Assembly (NCBI GenBank): GCA_026770025.1
Contig: JAMXDE010000020.1
Span: 1,116,001 to 1,180,000, forward strand
Source: Craspedostauros australis
Lineage: Eukaryota > Bacillariophyta > Bacillariophyceae > Mastogloiales > Achnanthaceae
Direction: 5' to 3'
Length of the DNA: 64,000 nucleotides
The translations under genes and the position numbers were made by a program. This document shows, piece after piece, positions 21,590 to 32,537 of the stretch (positions are counted from its first letter, which is position 1; every line of letters starts with the position of its first letter). The notes under the pieces are model-generated. The model was not told where the DNA came from. It worked only from the letters and a program-made list of their open reading frames with translations, and did not search any database.

Positions 21590-22879
21590 ATGAACAGAAA
21601 CATGAACGTGATGACCGCTGCCTCCTACCCACCTCAGCTACATCTCATGCACTCGCATGCACACCAACATCAACAACATCAGCAGTACCAGCAACAGCAC
21701 CAGCAACAACACCAGCAGCAATACTCACAGACCATGCACCAAGGCAACGGAGGCGTCGCAGTCATGGGCAACAGTACTCGTGGTGCGCCTTCCTCCTTTG
21801 ACAAGCTGACACTCCACAAAGATGTCGGAGCGGCCGCGTTGACCAGCAAGGCTGGCATCAACTTCACAGACAGCGACATCAACAGCATCAAGGGAATGTG
21901 CAGTGGCCACATGACGTTACATGCCGCACCCGATGCTCAACTAGCGCCAACACCATGCAAGCCAAGCAAGCGCGTCCGCTTTGACTTGCCGCCAGCACCA
22001 ATCCCATCATCAGACACACCAATGCATCCCAAATGCAACAATACCAACACCGATGTCAGCACTGCCAAGTCTTCCAGCTGGGTCAACTATGACCGAGTCA
22101 TCATGATGGAATACGAACGGGCGCGCATGTGGTGGTCCCCGAAGCAGGCGGTGCAGATCAAACGCCGTGCCAAACAGGTCGCTCGCATGTACCGGCTGGA
22201 GGTCAACCAACAGGATGCGGTCACCGACGCCTTCACCAGCATGACGAACGATGACAGCATCAACAGCAGACGCATCCACACCATCGATGAACACAATGCC
22301 AGCGATGTTATGGCCTGTGAGCCCACTGGAGGTGATGAAGCTCAACCAATGCCATCAGCCCAAGACCCGGTACCAAACACCACTGCATGCGCTCAGTACG
22401 TTACGCAGTATCAACAAGCGCTGCAACATTTCAACGCTCCTGCTGATCGACAGACGCCACCGGTCACATCACCAGGCGCGCCATCCATCACCTCATCAAT
22501 GGTCCCACCACCACCTTCGTCATCCCCATCGTGGTCGCCATCATGGTCACCTCCACCATCGCCTGATCTGTATGCATCGCCGCGTGCCGCTCACCAACCC
22601 AAGGCCCCATCTCCGCTGACTTCTTCGGCATCCGCAGCTGCCAGAGGATTGGAGCGGCACATCTTTCCCGTGCTCGTCCAAGATAGAAGGAGGGTGGTGC
22701 GCAGCGTGTTGAAGGCGCAGTGCAGACTACCCTCCACTCTCACCCCGTCGCAACGGGCCAAACTCCTTGCCTGCACATCCAGGACATTGACAAGACCAAT
22801 GAGACGGATGGCCAGGTATGTTGGAATGTGCGATCAGGTCGAAGCCTGCACATCAATTCGTGAGGCAACCGAACCATAG
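21590..22879 (+). CDS. Poly-Gln orphan protein of diatom-like architecture
   Basis: A single-exon 429-aa protein. The first ATG is at 21590; the open frame extends only seven codons upstream, to a GTG. Residues about 25-50 are a His/Gln-rich tract (QQHQQQHQQQYSQ). A central ordered segment near residues 173-203 reads YERARMWWSPKQ and then QIKRRAKQVARMY. A Pro/Ser-rich linker (PPPPSSSPSWSPSWS) leads to a basic helical C-terminus from about residue 351 (RGLERHIFPVLVQDRRRVVR, with SVLKAQ and RMARYVGMCDQVEA later). I associate this two-block layout with orphan proteins that are numerous in diatoms; that is memory-based, and the function is unknown. It lies tail to tail, 74 bases from the end of the next gene. 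Confidence 0.65.
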   Translation: MNRNMNVMTAASYPPQLHLMHSHAHQHQQHQQYQQQHQQQHQQQYSQTMHQGNGGVAVMGNSTRGAPSSFDKLTLHKDVGAAALTSKAGINFTDSDINSIKGMCSGHMTLHAAPDAQLAPTPCKPSKRVRFDLPPAPIPSSDTPMHPKCNNTNTDVSTAKSSSWVNYDRVIMMEYERARMWWSPKQAVQIKRRAKQVARMYRLEVNQQDAVTDAFTSMTNDDSINSRRIHTIDEHNASDVMACEPTGGDEAQPMPSAQDPVPNTTACAQYVTQYQQALQHFNAPADRQTPPVTSPGAPSITSSMVPPPPSSSPSWSPSWSPPPSPDLYASPRAAHQPKAPSPLTSSASAAARGLERHIFPVLVQDRRRVVRSVLKAQCRLPSTLTPSQRAKLLACTSRTLTRPMRRMARYVGMCDQVEACTSIREATEP

Positions 22880-22953
22880 AGTAACCAACACATGATACAA
22901 GTAGACTGTTATAGAATACTCAACTGTTGATGGGGCGATACAAGTGCCCACCC

Positions 22954-25900
22954 TCACTCCATTCTTGATCGTTTCGTCGGCTTGTCGCTGACAGTGCTGC
23001 GCCGCTGTCCATGCTGCTGCTCCTCGGCATGCTTCACCGTTGCTTCGCGGCTGCCAGCGTTGCTGCCGGCATCAACGCCAACGCCAACCACAAGATCGCA
23101 GTCGTCGTCATCGTCACTTCGTCCTTCGCGGCTGGATCTTTCCAAGCGAGCGTAGCCAGCCGCTGCCATCTCGTCCTTTGTACCCGTTCCATCCTTCCCA
23201 TGGTCATCAGCTCTGTCTTCGGCGGCGTTGCCACTGCTTCCGACGCCCGTTGACTGACATTGAGTGTGTGGTGTGCTCGCATCCGTTTCGCCACTGTCGC
23301 CATGGAGCTCTCTCACTGTCTGCCTGGTGCCTGGATACGAATCGCAGATGGCCTGCAACTCATCCAATCGAAGATGTAACGAAACTGGTTGTTCGCCATC
23401 ATGCTTCCACTCTTCGTCTTCATCATCGTTTGCCACGAGTGTCTTCGATGCCGACTGAGACACGCTCATTCTGCTGATCGAGCTGTTGAGACGATCATCG
23501 ACATTCTTCGCGCCATGCCCACCCAGCTCGAGCTTGCAGGACATGTATTCCGCAAAGCTTGAAAGGCACTCCACAAACCGCTCCCTCGGTAGATGAGGCT
23601 CGCTCAGCAGATCAACAACACGAAGCACTTTGCCATGTGTCATGGAGAATCCAGTCATCAGCATGGCACATCCCAAGGGCGGATCATCGTGCGGAGCGAT
23701 CGCCAGACACAGAAGTAACACGAACGTGGATGACGACCAAGGCTTGGACACAATCGTTGCATCTTTGTCGCTGGGTCCATCGCGGCTGTGGGTAGTGTCC
23801 AGTAGCAGATTCAGCATGGGTGTGGATGTGGATGCCAATGTGTCGGTGCCTTTCTCCGCATGCAGAGTCGTCTTTTTCGCTGCTGTTCCTGAAGCTGCAT
23901 CTGCATCTGCGTTGGCACTGGTGGTCGTCTTTGCGCTGTTGCTTGCATCCTTTCTACCTGCGAGCTGCACTTGAATCCACCCGATGTCATCGACCGTGGC
24001 TTGCCGCAGTATCGTGCGCCCGACATCATTTTCAGTGATCTCGATCGGTCGTGACCTGCCTTCTTCGTCGTACTCGTTCAACAGCGCAAGGGCTGTGCCC
24101 ACTTGACGCACGAGTTGCTTCTGACGACTCAGCACCCTGGCTTCCGACGTGTCGACGTTGGCAGTGCCAGTTCGCTTGTGCTGAGCCGTGCCGTTTGGTC
24201 GACAGGGAACATCGCTGTTCCGTGCGCATGCCACATCACTCTGCAACAATGGTGGATCTTGGAGAGGGTCATGAAGCGCGTACCCCAAATGAAGATGTTG
24301 CGCATCATTGTCCGCGTCGGTTCGAGAAGCATCACAGTGAGGCGAATGCGAGGAAGCAGACATCATCTTTTGGTGCGCTATCATTCTGCGCCTCACCTTT
24401 CGTTTTTGCGTCTTCCTGACTGCGAATTGTTCTGTGAGGAATGAAGTAGGAGACGGTAAACCGTGTTGGGCAGCAGAGTGAGAAGAGGACAGAGATGGAT
24501 CACCTCGTATGGGCACCTACACCATGGAACAGCACAGTACCATACACATGATTAATGCTCGATCTCGTCTTGGCAACGTCCAAACCCAGACAGACGATCA
24601 ATACTCACCGCGCGCTGCTTCTGCTGCCCGTTTCACTTGTACCATCCCATTGCAATCAGGAAACAGCTTCGCCAACAGTTTCGCAGACGCAATGTACCTT
24701 GCATCTCGTTTGCTCCCAGACGTTCCCACAGCCTCGAGAGTTTCCACTCGATCTTCGCTGTGGCTGCAGTCACAATCGCATTTGGCTTGATCCGTCACGG
24801 AGTCCGGCTTTTCGTCATTTTCTGAGCAGGCGATGGCTTTTGCACTGTCACAAGTATCAACACTGCGTTCGGAATCTGCCGCAGCTCCAGCATCGATCTG
24901 CGTGGCATGATGATTGCATCGCCTTGGTGGATGATGCAAGACTAGATTTGCAACGCAAGTGAAGCTTACTTTGTGCAACACGACGACTGGCTTTGTGGCA
25001 GATGATTGCATCGATGGCGATGACGATGACGATGGAGGTAGCGACACAGTCGATGTTACTGATGCAGTGCCGGACGTTGTTCTGGATGTGCTGTATGAGA
25101 ATGAAGGTGGAGTCCTGATTCTTTCGTCGATCTGAAACATGGCGTGGAGCAGCGTGCTGCAGGCCGACGCTCCTCTTGAAGCAAGATAGGCGTCTTCGTC
25201 TTCCTCCTCGTCATCGTTGTCATTTATGTTGTGCTCATCGCTACCACAATCAACATGACGGTCCGTGTCAACGCCGCAACGTTGAATTGAGGTGCCAGAC
25301 ACCTTGTCTCCGATGCTTTGTTTTGCGTCGTCTGCGACAGACAGTTGGTTGGACGATTCAATGATGGACTTGATCTGAGCATCGTCTCCATCTTGCGCGC
25401 GATGGGGCAAGGGGTTGGTCGTGCACACATCGCTGACGCCAAATGATTTCTGTCGTTTCTTGCAATGATCCTCATCCGCCGATGTGCCAATGTGCTTCAA
25501 TCTACCGCGGAGAGCCTTTGCCGCGGCATTTCCTTTGTCAGCTTCTTCCAATTGGGGTCGCCCGATGGCCAATCGTTTGGCAAGGCTCGGTGCCAGCTCC
25601 TCCATTGGTTCCGTGGATCGGCTGAGCGGAGATCGCTTGCGTGCTAATTTCCCATCTTTGCTTGTTGGTATGGTCGCTGATGATGCCGTTGATGTTGTCG
25701 TAGTTGTTTGAATGGCAGTGGCAACACCGTCAATTGATGGCAATGCAATGACGACACCAGTTTCGCAGTCAAAGGCGATTCCAGGCTTGAGCGTCGTCAG
25801 CGCCCGTGCCGCAGCATCCTGACGAGCCGCTGCCTTGTTCCGGCCTCTTCCCTTGCCACACTCTCGTTCGTGGACGAAGACGGTGAATTGGAAGTCGACA

Positions 25901-28560
25901 TGCGACCCCCCTGCCGATACCAACCCTTTGACTCCTGATGCGAGTGATGCCACACCTGCGCTCCCACTTGCGCTTGCGTTTGCATTCAGGGTTGATTCTT
26001 CCCCTGCCTTCGCGCCATCTTGACTACCACTTGATGCCAGCTCCTCCAGTCTGAACGTTGGAGCGGTTTGTCGTTTCCCACACCATTCATGTAGCGCGGC
26101 CAGTGGCGTCTTTCCGATCAAGCTGTCGTCATTGGGAGGTGCACGCGCTTTCTTCTTCCTGGTGGATGCGTATCCCCACCTTCCGTTCCCATCATTCTCC
26201 GAGGATTGGCCAGACGATAGGTTGTACCGGAATGGTTTGCGTCGCCTTCGTCGGTTTCCACTGTCGTGGGCGCTGGCACCGTCCTTGTTACTGCTATTGG
26301 TCATGCTCGCATGCGCAGTTGCGTTTTCATTGGAAGATGTGCACATAACGTCATCATCTCGAGCAGCAGGAGCAGAAGTAGACCCGGAAGCTGAGGTATT
26401 ACCGGAAACAGGGTCATGGTTCGCTGCAACGGTTGAGTGCTGGGGATGCACTTTCCGGCGACGCCTTCGCCCCTCTCTCCCATCCTTGGATTCCATGTCC
26501 ATGCTCACACCGTCAACATCAGGGTCAGCATCGTTGCCATCTCTTGATCGAAGTTGATTCTGCTGATCCGCTCCCGACCTGTTCGCTGTGCCAGTGGCAC
26601 TTCCCTCATTTGTGGGCCGACGATGGATGCTGCTGGAATCATGCGGCTTGAATGTTATCGCGTTCCGATGGTTAGTATGTGAGTAGGCAGCGGCCCGGTC
26701 TCGTTGGTGCCGTTTTCGTCTGTTGTGACGGTGAGTACCAGATTGCTGGCGATTACGAGGGCCGCTTGGGATGCGCTGAGCGTTGCTTTCGCCAGGTCCT
26801 TGTCCGAGTGGGCGTTGTTGTTGTTGCCGTTGCTGTTGTTGTTGCTGGTAGTGGTGATAATGGAGGTTCGTATCTTGACCGGCGTTGCTGCTGTTGGAGG
26901 GATGAGGAACAGCAACCTGCCCCTGGTGTGATGGAACAAAGGGAGAAAAAGAAGGAAATGGCTGATGGGGTGGTTGCTGATGGTGCGGATGTGAATGGAA
27001 ATGAGGTTGGAATGGGTGAAATGGGGGTCCCTGGCTGAACGAAAAGTTCACCGGCGAAGTTGTGCCCATACCGAACCCCATTCCCAGCGAATTAGCAGCA
27101 ACATGGGGGTGAACACCGAATGGATTGATTGGCGTTGCAGGCGACATCGGAACGGTCGAAGCATGAGCTTGCGCAAAGTGATGGGCATATGCATGGTTGT
27201 CACCATGCTGCTGCTGCTGCTGTTGATGATGAGGAAGATATACATCTCCCTGCATCATCGACGAATCCTGTGCCGTCGACCCATTGTCTTCTGCATCCTG
27301 CCCATCCTGCTCCATCCTTTCTGCCTCCTTATCTTCGCTGATGCCGCGTTCGGCGCCCTTGCTCTCCCCGTCATCACGATGGCGTTCCACTCGTTCCGCT
27401 GATCTCAATCGCACCAGAAGCTCAACGTCCTTCAGCGGCGTGGATTTGCTCGTCAAATCCTCGAGCGTGTACTGCGCGTTGTCCCAAAGGTCGTAGTCTC
27501 CGCATGTGATGGATTCGATGCGGTCAGTGAAGTCTCTTGTATCTTCCGTGCCGTCATTCTGTGTTTCGCATCGTCTCTTTGGCTTGAGTTGATGGCCCAG
27601 CTCTACCATGGCTTCCTGCAATGACATGCGATCAGATAGCCGAACCTTCTTGAAGATCGTTTGTGTTTGCGCTGGTGTCTTTGCCCTTGTGCTGGCATCA
27701 TCGTTGTCCCCGCAGGATTCATCATGGTCGATGTGTTGCGGCGAAGGCGTGATGACCTTGAAGTCATAAAAGGCGAAGTGATCGTATCCTGGCGCGGAAG
27801 TGGCATCTGGAGTTGGGGGTGTGCTCTGCAGTTGGAGGCCAGAGCCGCTGTGCGGCAATGAAAATGGGTGTGCTTGCGTTGGATGATGATGGTGATGATG
27901 ATTCGGATTCTGCACAGTAAAAGCTCCGAGAGATAGAGGAGAAGGAGTGACTGTTGCCGTTGCTACCGGAAAGGGTGGATGATGCTGGAAGGGTGACAGG
28001 GTATGGGCATTCCCAAAGACGGGAGAGAGCATCGTTGGGACAGGCGGAGCGGCGAACTGAGCGAATGCGTATGGTTGTCCAAATCCATTGACTGCGGCAT
28101 GAGGCGAGAATGCGTGACCCGGCTGTTGTGGTGGATGTCGGTGCTGTTGGTAAGAGGGAGGATGCATGTTGATGTGCTGCATGTCAAGTGGTGACGGTGC
28201 CTCCATACGAAACGACTGGTCTGTCTCATCTCCGCCTTCTTCATCGCTGCTGTCATTGTCATTGTCTTTGCCATTGTCTTTGCCATTGTCATTGCCATTG
28301 TCATTGCCAATATTGCCGTGGTTGCTGTTGTTGGTCTCTGCGAGATTGCGATTGCGATTGTCATCCCCAACGTCAGAAGCATCGTCATTCAATCCATCTT
28401 GTTGTCGATTGTGGCTGTTGCTATTGCTTCTCTGTATTACTGTTGGTGCTCCCACTTGTGCTACCTGCTGCTGCTGCTGCTGCTGCTGCTGCGGTTGATG
28501 TTGGTGAGAACTGTCACCATCTGACACCACGAATTGATCGTTTCCCTCTGCTCTTTCCAT
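22954..28560 (-). CDS. Large dsRNA-binding-domain protein with a possible acetyltransferase-like C-terminal region (1809 aa, two exons)
   Basis: Exon 1 runs from the ATG at 28560 to 24609 and exon 2 from 24431 to 22954. The 177-bp intron (24432-24608) has a GTGAGT donor and a pyrimidine-rich TCCTCACAG acceptor. Splicing keeps frame and joins EAAR to EQFAVRK, removing an early stop. The N-terminal 800 residues are Gln/His/Asn/Pro-rich and probably disordered. A double-stranded RNA-binding domain lies at about residues 815-925 (KTPLAALHEWCGKRQ, a spacer, then FTVFVHERECGKGRGRNKAA, ending in the expected helix). Its loop is enlarged by about 35 Ser/Ala/Gly residues. A second conserved-looking block ends ASAKLLAKLFPDCNGMVQV near 1300. 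In exon 2, LLLCLAIAPHDDPPLGCAML and SEPHLPRERFVECL (about residues 1550-1615) look like the core of a GNAT-type fold, but this is tentative. A role in nuclear RNA biology is inferred from the dsRBD alone. Confidence 0.75.
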
Positions 28561-30473
28561 CCTTCGTCTCCTTGCTTGTGTGCCTTCGTTTGCCTTTCTC
28601 TTTCTCTTGTATTACACAAGATGAAGGCCAGAAAGGATCATGTGTCGTAAGCTCCTCCCCACAAACCTTGTCGCAATCTTGATGATCTCTTGTGTAGTGG
28701 GTTGGGTTCAGCTGAGTTGTGAGATCACGTGTTGTCCTGTCCAACCTCGCTGCTATGTTCTTGTGTTTGTGTCGTGTTCCTTCGTGAACGATGGGAGTTG
28801 TGGCAGTTCTATCTTTTGACTTCATTTCTATCTATATACCGTTGTATTGGTATCATGGACTTGGACGATGACCATCTACCACGCCGAAGCAAGCAAGATG
28901 ATGATGAAGGATGACCTCTGTCTACAACTTTGCGATGGAGGACGGCAATCAACCTGCTCTAATTCCTTTCATTGCGACTACCATTAGAGCGCACAATGAA
29001 GGCAGCGTACGTTGAAACACCTCGCATCAACCACCAACTTGCGAATGCACCATTTCGTCCGTTTCATGTTCGTTGCTGATTGACACAGGTTGGCTTTCTT
29101 CTTTTCGGGCCGTTCTCGTCCTTTCGGTGCGTGGGTGGACCCCCTGGTGTTCGATCTCAGAACTGGGTGGCACCAACAAATAATAATCAGAAACTCGACA
29201 GCACAACACATCCATTCATCTCTTCCTCTTCCATCCAAACCGACAGTGATGCAGCGGATGGCACTCAGCAGCACACTCTATGAGAACCACGCGTGTCCCA
29301 TTGCAGCTTCTTGTCGCACTTCACCGTTGAACATCCATCTCGTCTCGATGCCAACAACCGCCGCCAGCTATTGATAGACACTCTTGTCATCGATATCGAC
29401 TATGCCTTTGCATGCTATGCACCCTCGTATGTGCATGGTTCAATTCGGTATGCAGAGAGAGGTAGAGAGGTACGAACGCAGGGTCAGTTCAACACATCAT
29501 CATGGTGGTATCACATACATACTCGTACGCAATCAGTCCATCAATGCCTTGCAAAACCTGTGCCATGGGTCATATCGCGTGACGTGTGCCACATGCTGCG
29601 TGGTCGTCGGCGAATGTGCACGCATGCGAATGCATCCAACGTGAAGCCATGCCACGCAGCCGCAACGATCAACACCATCGCTGAGTTCAATGTCCCGTGG
29701 CATAGCAACCGTCATGATGTCGAAGAATGGTCGATCAGACAGTTATTAAGTCCACGGTCAGCTGTGCTTCAATTTACACAATGCAGCTGTATGTACATAC
29801 GAGTATTGCAATGCGTCGCACCTGCTTTGATTCTCTGATTCGCAACACCCAGCAGCGATGACCATCCAAACGATGCCGAGATGAGGCTTGGGGAGGAGCT
29901 CACAAGATGTCTCGTAGAATACTTGGAAGTGGAGTGACGAAGTCAGAGAGGGCATGTAACGAGGGAGTGAGAAGTGTGATGGGGACATGCTGACCGCCTC
30001 TGTATCTTTGTGCAAGCGTTGATGTGTTGGTGTGTGCAAGTGTGCAAGTGTTGATGTGTGCAAGTGTGCAAGTGTTGATGTGTTGATGGTCTGTGTCCTT
30101 TGTTTCGTCAATGACCGTGTTTTGTCAACAATCCTGCTTCGATGTCGGACAGCCTAATCTGATCCGCGACCAACACGAACGCAATCTTCTTTCTCTTTCT
30201 TGTTCTTCGTTTTGTTGGATGTGAGTCGTGTTGAGAATGAAAAAGATGGAACGAAACCATTCACGAATTCAATCAACAACGACGAACACTCCAACAAACG
30301 CATGAACGATGAGCGAAGATCCAGCACGACGCAACAACGGCGATGGCAACGCCATGGTCATGTGACGCCTCCTGTGTGTAGTGATCCCGTTGGTGCTGTG
30401 AGAAGATCAAACAGCGCAACCACGACAGTGGAGCTGTGCGCCCGAAGTGCAACTGGAGGCGAGCCCACAAGCG
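28561..30473. other. Divergent intergenic region between two RNA-related genes
   Basis: 1.9 kb between the start of the dsRBD gene (minus) and the cap methyltransferase (plus), so it should hold both promoters. Short frames on both strands lack recognisable features. A 24-bp unit is duplicated at 30033-30080. Nothing else is seen. Confidence 0.45.
30033..30080 (+). repeat. 24-bp unit in tandem duplicate
   Basis: Two perfect adjacent copies of a 24-bp unit built from TGTGCAAG, TGTGCAAG and TGTTGATG occur, followed by a partial third. The tract is non-coding. Confidence 0.85.
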
Positions 30474-32537
30474 ATGCCATCCGTCGATTCGCCTCTCGCC
30501 AGTTCTGCTGATCATGAACTGCTGGAGATTCTGAGCAACGAGATCCACAAGGATGGCGGAATTACCATGGCCACGGCCCTCAAGGATCACCTTGCGCGTC
30601 CAAGGCACGTTGACAGACTGCTGGTGCAAAGCATCGGGTCGAAGGGGTTGCTGACGTTCTGCCGAAGGTACCCTGCCATCTTTCGTGTGGATACCAGCAC
30701 CAACATGCATCTCGTCCACTTGATTCAGAACAGTTACGTCACCCTCTTCTACGCTGCACGCAAAAGCCCTATCGCGGTCGCGCACGAGGACAATGGCAGC
30801 AGCGAAGAGAGCAACAACGACACTCACAGCAACGTTGAGAAACAGCATCTGCTCGTTTGGGACAATGAAAGATACCGCGACAGCCGAGACAAGCTGTTGC
30901 AGTATGTCAGCATCGTGATGCGCAAGCGACAAGCCAAACTGATAAGGCGGCAGAAGAACCAAGGGCATGAACGCAGCAACGGCCGGCCAGAATGCAGCCT
31001 TGATTGGTTGATCCGACAATGCAGAACGCCGGCCCACGCATGGCTGCGCGAAACCAACTTTTATGTCAAGCATTATGGGAGTTTCAATCTGCCAGCAGAC
31101 CGAGCATCATCTGACGGTGCAACCAACGTGCGTGAACATTCACATCAGCCAAGCAACAGCGACTGCAGCAGTAAGCATGAAGGCCTCCACACCAGCGATG
31201 GCCAGAAAGAGCCGCGCAAGCAAGCGTACTGTCCGGTCGGATCCACGCAATGGGCAAGGGCAGTGTTGCCAGCTGTGAAGCGACTGCTGCAACAACACGC
31301 TCAAGAGCGATACGATATCATCGACGAGAGGAACCAGATCTGCATATCAGCAATGGCAGCGACCGTGAGAGCAACCACAGAAGCAGTTGCAGATGTAACA
31401 TCCGAAGTGTGGGCAGAAGAGGAGGCGAAACGAGCTGCTGCCGTCATCATGGAGTGTCTGCGCCAGGATGGTGGAACGCAAATGAAGCTCTCCCTTCTCA
31501 TCCATCGGTACTCGTCCGTGAAAGAATGCCTTGGCGGCCGGGACTTCAGCGGCCTCGTCAAGGCCTTTCCAGTTTTGTTTGATGGGTTGGCAATGAAGCA
31601 GATTGCAAGCGGTGATGTGGAGCTGCGCATGAAGGATCATCCCACAATCAACATGCGCAATGCCGTCCCAAAGAACGACAAAGATAGCACATGCAGTGGC
31701 AGCATCTCGCAGGTCGGAACTTCTCACCAGCCTCCTGGCCACAGCAGGATGGCGGTAGATCATCAAGGCTTGTATTCTGTGACAGCATCGAAGTGGTCGA
31801 CAGCCATAGCGAACATCATGGTGTGGAGCTGCACATCTCCACAATCTCCATTCCACAGCGGTGGCGGCAGCAGTAACGGCAGCGGTTGCGGGAAGTATGG
31901 AAAGGATGAATGCGACGAACCCCACCTACACCCTACTGTGGTCAACCAAAGAACTCCATGCAACGATGTTGTGGCGGTCGATCTCACAGCATCTGTCGGT
32001 GGCATGACTCTTGGATTGGCCAAAACAAACTATTTCCAGCAGGTCATCGCCATCGAGATCGATCCGATCCGCGCCGAACTCTGTCAGCACAACATGACAA
32101 AGCATGGCTTCAGCGCCAGATCAGCGGTGGATGTGAGGAACATGGACGCCATGAGCGCTCTACCTGTGTTGGCAGACGAACGCACACATGGCAAACACGA
32201 CCAGAGTATGATCCTTGTGATGGATCCACCGTGGGGCGGCATCGATTACAAGCAGGAGGACGAGGTGCATTCCACGATACGAATGGGGCGGTGGAGCTTG
32301 AATGAGGTGATCGCGAAGTGCTTTTATCACTTGACACCGGCCATTCTGGGACTGCGGCTTCCTGTGACGTTCGTCGTGAAGGACTGGATGGAATCGCTGC
32401 GGAAGGAGTTTGGTATCACACCTGTTGTGATGACAGTACGCAAGCTGGGTCCTCAGCTGTTCGTCGTCATTACCCTCGGCAAAGGAGATGGAGAAGTGGA
32501 TGGAGGAGCTGATGTCACCTTCACTGACGTTGTTTGA
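30474..32537 (+). CDS. TGS1-like RNA-cap guanine-N2 methyltransferase with extra N-terminal domains
   Basis: A 687-aa single-exon protein starting at the first ATG (the frame is open slightly further upstream only from a GTG). The C-terminal domain has SAM-methyltransferase motif I in VVAVDLTASVGGMTLGLAKT (about residue 497), the acidic strand QVIAIEIDPIRAELCQHNM, and the signature DPPWGGIDYK near 584. This matches the trimethylguanosine synthase family, which converts m7G caps of snRNA/snoRNA to m2,2,7G. The N-terminal 490 residues are unusual: residues about 13-75 (GGITMATALKDHL, then LLTFCRRYPAIFRV) and about 319-375 (GGTQMKLSLLIHRY, then LVKAFPVLFDG) look like two copies of a winged-helix module reminiscent of LOTUS/OST-HTH RNA-binding domains. 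That domain call is inference. Other family members usually lack these modules, so substrate choice may differ. Confidence 0.8.
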   Translation: MPSVDSPLASSADHELLEILSNEIHKDGGITMATALKDHLARPRHVDRLLVQSIGSKGLLTFCRRYPAIFRVDTSTNMHLVHLIQNSYVTLFYAARKSPIAVAHEDNGSSEESNNDTHSNVEKQHLLVWDNERYRDSRDKLLQYVSIVMRKRQAKLIRRQKNQGHERSNGRPECSLDWLIRQCRTPAHAWLRETNFYVKHYGSFNLPADRASSDGATNVREHSHQPSNSDCSSKHEGLHTSDGQKEPRKQAYCPVGSTQWARAVLPAVKRLLQQHAQERYDIIDERNQICISAMAATVRATTEAVADVTSEVWAEEEAKRAAAVIMECLRQDGGTQMKLSLLIHRYSSVKECLGGRDFSGLVKAFPVLFDGLAMKQIASGDVELRMKDHPTINMRNAVPKNDKDSTCSGSISQVGTSHQPPGHSRMAVDHQGLYSVTASKWSTAIANIMVWSCTSPQSPFHSGGGSSNGSGCGKYGKDECDEPHLHPTVVNQRTPCNDVVAVDLTASVGGMTLGLAKTNYFQQVIAIEIDPIRAELCQHNMTKHGFSARSAVDVRNMDAMSALPVLADERTHGKHDQSMILVMDPPWGGIDYKQEDEVHSTIRMGRWSLNEVIAKCFYHLTPAILGLRLPVTFVVKDWMESLRKEFGITPVVMTVRKLGPQLFVVITLGKGDGEVDGGADVTFTDVV

